From positions 1 to 37,032 of the forward strand of contig CAZBNU010000015.1 of NCBI GenBank assembly GCA_964493075.1: a DNA stretch of 37,032 bases, given 5' to 3'. The notes under the pieces were generated by a model. The model searched no databases, was not told the DNA's origin, and saw nothing but the letters and a program-made list of their open reading frames with translations. The DNA is from SLFT01 sp964493075 (GTDB taxonomy: Bacteria; Hydrogenedentota; Hydrogenedentia; Hydrogenedentales; CAITNO01). Position numbers and translations under genes: made by a program. This document shows positions 6,344 to 12,532 of the stretch, in pieces (positions within the stretch are counted from its first letter, which is position 1; every line of letters starts with the position of its first letter).

Positions 6344-8113
6344 TTACATGCTGTCCAGCACTGATGTTGTAAGGCCCACCAGCAGTGTAAATGTATCCCG
6401 TAAGAACAGCAGCACAAACAGTCCCATCAGCATGACGCCGAAGGGCTTGATGGTATCCACAAGGATGCGTGCCCGGATGTCGGCCTGGGCGCGGTAGAAG
6501 GTGTGCAGGTATGCCAATGCTTCCGGCAGCATGCCCGACTGTTCGCCTACCGCGACGAGACTGGTGAAGGACGCGGGCACCAGCAGTCCACCTGATGCCT
6601 GCTGAAATGCGGTAACCAGCGACTCCCCTTCGAGGATGCGCTTATGCACCCGGCGCAACATCCGCGAATAGACCGGATTGATGTCCCCAGCGCTTGCGTT
6701 TTCAACCGCCTTATCCAGCGGCACCCCGGCGCATAGCAGTTTTTCCAGTGTACCCGTAATCACGGTGAAATTGTCCTGCATCACCATGCCGCGAAATCCC
6801 GGCAGCAGCAGGAACAGGGAGGAGAGAGGCCGAGACGAAAAACCACGCCGCCGCTTGCGGTAGAGCCGCCACAGCCGCCACAGGAAGAAAGTTATTACTC
6901 CAACAGTGATAACTAGTGGGGTAATTGCAGGGATAGAAATACGTTGATCTGCCAAACCGGCACGGGTTGCCAGTTTTTGTTGACCCGGCTTTTGTGTTGA
7001 TGGCGACCGATGTATTGGACCGCCTCCCGGTGAAGTTATGGTATCAGTAAGTGCAATTACACCACTGATAAACGGCACATTAGATTTACTGCCAAACTCC
7101 TTCTCAAGTGCAAAAAACACTGGCACCACTTTTATCATCAGGAAGGTCATGATCACAAGCAACACAAATCCGACGATGCCGAGGTAAAGGATAGTGCCCC
7201 GTATCTGGCGCTGCACTTTCAGGTCGGTTTGCGTATCCGCACACAATTCCGCGAGGCAGTCATCCATGCGGCCCGTCTGTTCACCGGCCTCCACCATGTC
7301 TGCATAGAACTGCGGGAAGAACCGGGGCAGCCGCCGCATCGCTGCGGACAAATCCAGCCCGCCGCTCAGCAAGTCCCGCATACGTGCCAGCACCATCTCG
7401 CGGGAGCCGTTCTTGCGCGCCGCACGGTAGTTCATGTAAAAACATACTACCGCCATGGTAACCATCCCGACAAACACGACTACGCCTGAAGGCGTATCGT
7501 ATAACAGAATAAGACGGCGATTGAACCAGCGCCAGTCCTGAACATACGCGCTTGCCGCAAACGCCGCAATGCCCAGCACCAAGATTACGAGTATCAGCAG
7601 CGCAGCCCGTTTATTGCCACTCAGCCAGTTATAAAAGACCCACCCCAGCAGGATAAAAGCCACAATAAAGGCAAAAGTGAGCATCAAAGAATCTTCTGAT
7701 TTTCCCCACCCGAAGACGGCAAGGGCAATCACGATGACGGCAAGGAAAAGCACAGTCAACCAGAACGCCATTATCACCGCATAAAGCATATCCTTGCCAA
7801 AGGAAAACCGCTGTTCCTCCCGGGCGATGGCTTCAATGCCGGAAACCAGGGGCACATTGCTGCGTACAAGTCCTCTGATTTGCCCGATAACATACTGCAA
7901 ATCCAGACGGTGGTTCCGGGCAATTAAATAGACGGGCCCCTGCCAGTTTTTACCCAGCAGCCGGTAGTTGATGCCGGGCTTGTATTCGTCCTTCCCGAGT
8001 TCAAAGCCTTTCAGCACGATGCCGCGACGAAAGTGTTCACGGATACGCCTGAAAGTCGGGAACCAGGAAGCCTCCGGCTTTTTGAGGGGTATATTTTCTT
8101 TTTCGTTCATCAT
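6344..8113 (-). CDS. GspF/PilC-type platform protein with four extra membrane segments
   Basis: A 589-residue protein, about 185 longer than a usual GspF. I chose the tandem ATG at 8113/8110 because AAGG sits in the stop of the upstream gspF gene, 10 nt away. The first T2SSF domain begins at about residue 70 (DLQYVIGQIRGLVRSNVPLV), then is split by about 130 residues with four predicted helices at 109-137, 143-164, 169-191 and 209-228. It resumes at about 240 (MRDLLSGGLDLSAAMRRLPR, then ADMVEAGEQTGRMDD). The usual helix follows at about 310-333 (with KVVPVFFALEKEFG), then a helix at 397-413, a second T2SSF domain (LCAGVPLDKAVENASAGD and VAVGEQSGMLPEALAYL), and a C-terminal helix at about 566-585. 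It probably works beside the canonical paralogue encoded just upstream. Confidence 0.88.
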   Translation of the reverse strand: MMNEKENIPLKKPEASWFPTFRRIREHFRRGIVLKGFELGKDEYKPGINYRLLGKNWQGPVYLIARNHRLDLQYVIGQIRGLVRSNVPLVSGIEAIAREEQRFSFGKDMLYAVIMAFWLTVLFLAVIVIALAVFGWGKSEDSLMLTFAFIVAFILLGWVFYNWLSGNKRAALLILVILVLGIAAFAASAYVQDWRWFNRRLILLYDTPSGVVVFVGMVTMAVVCFYMNYRAARKNGSREMVLARMRDLLSGGLDLSAAMRRLPRFFPQFYADMVEAGEQTGRMDDCLAELCADTQTDLKVQRQIRGTILYLGIVGFVLLVIMTFLMIKVVPVFFALEKEFGSKSNVPFISGVIALTDTITSPGGGPIHRSPSTQKPGQQKLATRAGLADQRISIPAITPLVITVGVITFFLWRLWRLYRKRRRGFSSRPLSSLFLLLPGFRGMVMQDNFTVITGTLEKLLCAGVPLDKAVENASAGDINPVYSRMLRRVHKRILEGESLVTAFQQASGGLLVPASFTSLVAVGEQSGMLPEALAYLHTFYRAQADIRARILVDTIKPFGVMLMGLFVLLFLRDTFTLLVGLTTSVLDSM

Positions 8114-8123
8114 ATTCAGACCC

Positions 8124-9341
8124 TTACATACTGATTGCATCGCCCAGTGTAAATATGGGCAGATACAGGGAAACAACCAGACTGGCTATCAACAGGCCGA
8201 CAATGATGATGATGACTGGCGCGATGGTGGAGCCCAGCACCCTGTCCCTGCTGAGCAGTTCCCCTTCCATGGTTTCGGCGGCGCTTTCGAGGGCGAGTTC
8301 CGCTTCGCCCCGGTCTTCGCCCATGCCCAGCAGCCAGCAGAAGTGGTACGCGAAAAAGCCGGACCCTGCCAGGGCGTCCGCAATGCGTTCGCCGCCTGCC
8401 ACGCGCAGGTTGGCTTCTCCCACGGCGTTCTGTAGCAGGGGACTGCCCGAGGCTGCCGCCGCCAGTTCGAGGCTGGGCAGCACAGGCACCCGCGACGCCA
8501 GCAGCATGGCAAGGGTGCGCGAGAACCGGGACACGGCATGCAGGTAGCGGATGCGCCCGATAATCGGCGTGTGCAGGCGCAGCCAGTCCAATCGAATCCT
8601 GCCCCGTTCAAACCTTTCCATCAGCCTGCGGATCAGGTAAAGCGTCATAATCGTGCCGGTTATGGAGAGGCAAATCATCGGCCAGTCGTAGAGAACCACA
8701 TCTCCCATATTCACCCAGAATTTGGTAGGCGCTGGCAGGTCACCGCCGAATTCCGTGAATATCTCGGCGAACACAGGCACGACCTTCACCAGCAGGAAGC
8801 CCATGATCAGCATCCCCAGCAGCACCACCACCAGGGGGTATGCCAGCGAGGTCTTCAACGTGCCCTTCAGGGCGAGCATCCGCTCCGTATGGTGCAGGTA
8901 AATCTGGAGCACGCCGGACAGGTTGCCCGTGGCCTCGCCCGCCTTGATAACGTCGGCAAAGAGCGAGGGAAAGGCTTCATACTGCTTGTCTATGGCCGCG
9001 TCCAGCGAAACGCCCTGTTCCACATCCTTCTGGATGGACTCCAGCACCGGTTTCAGCCGGGAACTCTTCAAATCCGCCGCCAGCGACTTCAACGCCGCTG
9101 GCAGGGGCAGGCTGGTTCGGGTGATGGCGTACAACTGCTGGGTGAACAGATGCAGTTCCTCCCAGTTCAACTGTTTGGAGACGCGGAAGAACCCGCGGGG
9201 CTTGTCCACCTCCATTACCGAGTTCACCGTCAGCCCTCGCTCCCGCAGTCTGGCGGTTACCTTCCGTGCCGATTCCGCCTCCATGCTGTCCACAAAGGCC
9301 TTGCCGTCCGCATCTGTTGCGCGATACCTGAAACGTGTCAT
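8124..9341 (-). CDS. GspF/PilC-type inner-membrane platform protein (canonical)
   Basis: A 405-residue protein of normal family length, starting at the ATG at 9341 with AAGGAAG 7-8 nt upstream. It has the N-terminal YRATDADGKAFVDSMEAES segment, two T2SSF domains (FTQQLYAITRTSLPLPAALK with DVIKAGEATGNLSGVL; SRTLAMLLASRVPVLPSLEL with GMGEDRGEAELALES), and three membrane helices near 170-190, 215-235 and 370-395. KVVPVFAEIFTEFGG follows the first helix. GspF-family proteins couple the cytoplasmic ATPase to pseudopilus assembly. It is the first gene of the operon. No ATPase (GspE) or secretin (GspD) gene is in the window, so those must lie elsewhere if the system is complete. Confidence 0.95.
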   Translation of the reverse strand: MTRFRYRATDADGKAFVDSMEAESARKVTARLRERGLTVNSVMEVDKPRGFFRVSKQLNWEELHLFTQQLYAITRTSLPLPAALKSLAADLKSSRLKPVLESIQKDVEQGVSLDAAIDKQYEAFPSLFADVIKAGEATGNLSGVLQIYLHHTERMLALKGTLKTSLAYPLVVVLLGMLIMGFLLVKVVPVFAEIFTEFGGDLPAPTKFWVNMGDVVLYDWPMICLSITGTIMTLYLIRRLMERFERGRIRLDWLRLHTPIIGRIRYLHAVSRFSRTLAMLLASRVPVLPSLELAAAASGSPLLQNAVGEANLRVAGGERIADALAGSGFFAYHFCWLLGMGEDRGEAELALESAAETMEGELLSRDRVLGSTIAPVIIIIVGLLIASLVVSLYLPIFTLGDAISM

Positions 9342-9370
9342 GGCTTGTCTTCCTTATCCACGCACCACGC

Positions 9371-9391
9371 GTGTCATAAGGTATATGACAC
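9371..9391. promoter_or_regulatory. Candidate operator palindrome upstream of the pseudopilin operon
   Basis: GTGTCATA and TATGACAC form a perfect 8-bp inverted repeat with a 5-nt spacer, 30 nt before the gspF start. Its position just upstream of the ribosome-binding site fits a transcription-factor site overlapping the promoter or leader. No protein partner can be named from the sequence. Confidence 0.5.
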
Positions 9392-9448
9392 TTTTCGGCA
9401 AAAACGATCACTTTTAAGAAAAAAATTATGGTTCTAGGCAAATTGACC

Positions 9449-9755
9449 CATTCCGGAGGGGGGACATTCCTGTCCCCCGAATCATGGTGTTGTCGTCGGT
9501 ATGNNNNNNNNNNNNNNNNNNNNNNNNNNNNNNNNNNNNNNNNNNNNNNNNNNNNNNNNNNNNNNNNNNNNNNNNNNNNNNNNNNNNNNNNNNNNNNNNN
9601 NNNCATTCCGGAGGGGGGACATTCCTGTCCCCCGAATCATGGTGTTGTCGTCGGTATGCACCATTCCGGAGGGGGGACATTCCTGTCCCCCGAATCATGG
9701 TGTTGTCGTCGGTATGTACCATTCCGGGGGACAGGAATGTCCCCCCTCCGGAATG
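9449..9755. repeat. 58-bp tandem repeat with GGGGACA/TGTCCCC palindromic core
   Basis: Copies begin CATTCCGGAGGGGGGACATT at 9449, 9604 and 9662, with a final rearranged or inverted partial copy at 9720. The last three starts are 58 bp apart. Each unit has the GGGGACA/TGTCCCC palindrome followed by GAATCATGGTGTTGTCGTCG. An assembly gap lies between the first and second copies, and the copy-to-copy distance across it (155) is not a multiple of 58, so the gap length is wrong. There are no unique spacers and no cas genes. Confidence 0.9.
9504..9603. other. Assembly gap of 100 N inside the tandem repeat
   Basis: The placeholder falls exactly within the 58-bp array, consistent with a collapsed repeat. 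The true number of units is unknown. Confidence 0.98.
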
Positions 9756-9841
9756 CCAGGAAACCATTTCTCAGGCATCGCAGTCTTAACACAACGTAGT
9801 TGCAGAAACTTCTTTTCTATTACGGTATCTGGAGTGAATAC

Positions 9842-12217
9842 ATGAACGACAATAAATATCTGAAGCCCTGCGCGTTGATTACTATGGGACTGATCCTGGG
9901 CGCTATTTTCATCTCTTTGTGGCTGGGACAGGCCCCAACCCCGCTGGACGCGGACGCGCCAGCAACCGAATTTTCCGCAGTACGCGCCATGGAATACATT
10001 GAGGTGATGGCGCAGGAGCCGCATCCCGCTTCTTCTGCTGCAAACGATGCCGTGTTCGACTATATCGTGGAGCAGGTACAGCGGCTGGGGCTGGAAATGG
10101 AAATTATCCATGCGCCGGAGCCACGCAGAGGCAATTCTGTGAACTGGCGGCGGGCCGTACTGGGCCGGTTGCGCGGCACAAACCCGACCAAGGCTTTTGC
10201 TGTAGATGCGCATTTTGATTCCGTGCCCTATGGACCCGGTGCGGCGGATGATATTTCCGGGATTGCCGCCATGCTGGAAACCGCACGTGCGCTGCAAGCA
10301 GGGCCGCCCCTTCAGAATGACATCATTTTTGTCTTTGCCGATCAGGAAGAGATAGGCGGCGGCGGTGCGGACGCCTTTGTGGACCATCCCTGGTTTCAGG
10401 AAGTAGGGGTTATGCTCGGCCTGGAGGCACGCGGCGTGAGCGGTCCGTCGCTCATGTTCGAAACCTCCCAGGAAAACGGCTGGCTCATTCGTGAACTCAA
10501 GCGTTCCGGTGTGTCTGCCCGCGCCAACTCCATCATGTTCAGCGTGTATGACCGCCTGCCTTTCGGCAGCGATTTCGGCGCGTATAAACCCCATGTGCCG
10601 GGATACAACATTGCCTATGTAGACCAATTTGGATATTACCATATCAGTCTTGACCGCCCGGACAAGGTGAGTCTGGCGAGTGTCCAGCATCATGGCGAAT
10701 ATATCCTTGGGTTGGCGCAGCATCTGGGCAATATCCCGCTGGATAACTGTCGTGCCCCCAACGCCACCTACTTTAATGTGCTGGGTTCGTGGATGGTGGT
10801 GTACCCCCAAAGTTGGGATACCGCCTTCACCGTGATTGCGCTGGCATTGCTTCTTATTGCCCTTGTGTTCAGCGTGGTGCGCGGCACGGTCAGGATACCC
10901 GGTTTTTTCGGCGCACTTCTGGCAACTATCCTGTGTATCGCCTTGTCAATGTCGGTATTTATTCTCTCCCTACTGGTGCTGATCGTATACCGGGAAGCCG
11001 CCTTGTACCAGAACACCCTTTATGCTCTGGGTCTGACCTTGATAGGGGTTGCGGGATGCCTGTTGGTTATGGGACTGGTGCGCCGCATCCTTCGGGGCGA
11101 AGAACTGGCGGCGGCCGCCCTGTGTTTGGGGACGTTGCTCCTGTATCCGCTGCAAAAATACCTTGCCGGAGGCGCGCATATTGCGCTGTTGACATTGATC
11201 ATCGGCTCTGTTCACCTGATCCTGTTGGCGCTCTTCAAAAAGCAAGAGCAGGAGCATTCCCCCGCTTTGATTACCGCTTTGACCCTGTGGACCCTCCCGC
11301 TGTTGACAGTGATGGCGCCGCTGCAGCACATGATGACCTATACCATGACCTCCATGGGAACCGCCCTGACCAATGCCTTCGTGGCCCTTATATTGTGCCT
11401 GCTCGCGCCGCAACTGTTTCTGGTGCTCGGACTTGGCCGCTGGCGGATGGTTGCCGTTACCGCTGTACTGGGCGTCACATTGTTCGGATGGGGTTTTGTG
11501 GCAAATCGTCCCGGACCCGACACGCCAAAGTTGAACTGTCTGTCCTACGTCGCCGATTTTGACAGCGGGGAAGCCTATTGGGTCAGCGCTGACCGCACCA
11601 CCCGCGAATGGTTCCGGGACATCTTTAAGCGGGAACTGCCTCGGGGCTGGTTTGAAAATGAAAAGCCCACCGATTCCTGGACAGAGCAGTTCTTCCCGGA
11701 AGGCACAACCCGCGGCGCCATACCGGAATTCCGCCATGGCGATCAGCGGGAATATCTGAAGGCGCCAGCGCCGCAACCCAACTTTGCACGGTTTTCCATG
11801 ACCATTATCAAGGACGAGATTGTGGGTGAGCGGCGCAAGGTAACCATGCGCATCCGGTCGCCGCGCATGGCGCAGCGGATAAGCGTATCAAAGCGTTTCG
11901 AGGGGCCCATTTATGCCGCGCAGCTGGATGGTATTGATCTGGATACAGCGGATGACAAATGGGACCTCGGCCTACGCTGCATGCCGGAACCGGGCGCGGA
12001 ACTAACCCTCGAAGTGGCCCCCGAAGCAATGCTGAAATTCTTTGTACACGAAGAATCCAACGCCTATCCCAAGTTTGAACAGTACACGGAACGACCGGAA
12101 CACATGGCGGCAGAACCCAACCGAGTCATTGACCACCATGGCCGTCTGCACAGCGAACACACCTACACCATCTGCACAGTGGAACCAAAACCCGAGGTGG
12201 CGTTGACAGCATTCTGA
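9842..12217 (+). CDS. M28-family zinc metallopeptidase with a polytopic membrane region
   Basis: A 791-residue protein; the ATG at 9842 has GGAG 8 nt upstream. It has an N-terminal helix (about 11-29), then an M28 peptidase domain. Likely metal and catalytic residues are H124 (VDAHFDSVPYG), D136/D137 (GAADDISG), E169/E170 (FADQEEIGG), E195 (GLEARG) and H267 (GYYHISLDRPDKVS). From about residue 315 there are roughly eight or nine membrane helices, then a soluble C-terminal domain from about 565. This architecture, with an N-terminal anchor, M28 domain, multi-helix region and lumenal C-terminal domain, recalls the eukaryotic ER/vacuolar Fxna/Pff1 proteins. The peptidase domain should face the periplasm. 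The substrate is unknown. It is transcribed away from the pseudopilin operon. Confidence 0.9.
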   Translation: MNDNKYLKPCALITMGLILGAIFISLWLGQAPTPLDADAPATEFSAVRAMEYIEVMAQEPHPASSAANDAVFDYIVEQVQRLGLEMEIIHAPEPRRGNSVNWRRAVLGRLRGTNPTKAFAVDAHFDSVPYGPGAADDISGIAAMLETARALQAGPPLQNDIIFVFADQEEIGGGGADAFVDHPWFQEVGVMLGLEARGVSGPSLMFETSQENGWLIRELKRSGVSARANSIMFSVYDRLPFGSDFGAYKPHVPGYNIAYVDQFGYYHISLDRPDKVSLASVQHHGEYILGLAQHLGNIPLDNCRAPNATYFNVLGSWMVVYPQSWDTAFTVIALALLLIALVFSVVRGTVRIPGFFGALLATILCIALSMSVFILSLLVLIVYREAALYQNTLYALGLTLIGVAGCLLVMGLVRRILRGEELAAAALCLGTLLLYPLQKYLAGGAHIALLTLIIGSVHLILLALFKKQEQEHSPALITALTLWTLPLLTVMAPLQHMMTYTMTSMGTALTNAFVALILCLLAPQLFLVLGLGRWRMVAVTAVLGVTLFGWGFVANRPGPDTPKLNCLSYVADFDSGEAYWVSADRTTREWFRDIFKRELPRGWFENEKPTDSWTEQFFPEGTTRGAIPEFRHGDQREYLKAPAPQPNFARFSMTIIKDEIVGERRKVTMRIRSPRMAQRISVSKRFEGPIYAAQLDGIDLDTADDKWDLGLRCMPEPGAELTLEVAPEAMLKFFVHEESNAYPKFEQYTERPEHMAAEPNRVIDHHGRLHSEHTYTICTVEPKPEVALTAF

Positions 12218-12319
12218 TGTAGGTTGATTGTATCCACGAAGTACTCGAAGGCCACGAAGGAAAGAAATAGCAGAAGGGATTTCTGCATTTCATCCTCCTG
12301 AACGTACCGCATTTCCAAA

Positions 12320-12388
12320 TCGGCATCGGTATCGGCATCGGCATCGGCATCGGTATCGGTATCGGTATCGGTATCGGCATCGGTATCG
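12320..12388. repeat. Hexamer tandem repeat (GGTATC/GGCATC)
   Basis: About eleven units of CGGYAT alternate between GGTATC and GGCATC. The region translates as Met/Ile-Pro or His/Arg-Tyr strings in several frames and is not coding. The unit variation suggests slippage expansion. Confidence 0.9.
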
Positions 12389-12450
12389 GATATTGTGGCT
12401 GGGTGATGGGGCGCGGAACCCACCTTTTTATGTTGCACGGGAGGTATTTA

Positions 12451-12480
12451 TTGGAGTTTTGCAGCCAACCGTCCTATACT
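12451..12480 (+). promoter_or_regulatory. Candidate sigma-70 promoter for the glycosyltransferase gene
   Basis: TTGGAG at 12451-12456 and TATACT at 12475-12480 are separated by 18 nt, about 53 nt before the GTG start. Confidence 0.5.
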
Positions 12481-12532
12481 ACCCGTGTCGGTAGTAATTT
12501 TTTTTGGCGTGCAACTGTGAGGAGGCCAAGTA

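Larger units (their letters stand above)
12218..12532. other. Intergenic region with hexamer tandem repeat and shared hairpin motif
   Basis: After the M28 stop comes a CCACGAAGTACTCGAAGGCC-type stretch, then the hexamer array (separate entry). Next is a weak hairpin, TGGGT/ACCCA at 12400-12422, that runs into CC and five T (12425-12429). It might act as a terminator for the peptidase gene, but it shares the GCGGAACCCACC string with the repeat at 2983-3009. A candidate promoter for the next gene follows. Confidence 0.5.

Noticed and set aside
3687..9341. A complete type II secretion system
   Set aside because: No ATPase, secretin or prepilin peptidase gene is present in the window.
9449..9755. 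Regular repeats that could be read as a CRISPR array
   Set aside because: The repeats are contiguous 58-bp units with no variable spacers, and there are no cas genes.
9695..10810. A 371-codon open frame on the minus strand over the M28 peptidase
   Set aside because: It overlaps the M28 catalytic motifs in antisense and runs into the tandem repeat, so it is a chance frame.
12126..12494. Open frames rich in Met-Pro-Ile or His-Arg-Tyr across the hexamer repeat
   Set aside because: They are products of the CGGYAT tandem repeat with no start context or conserved domain.
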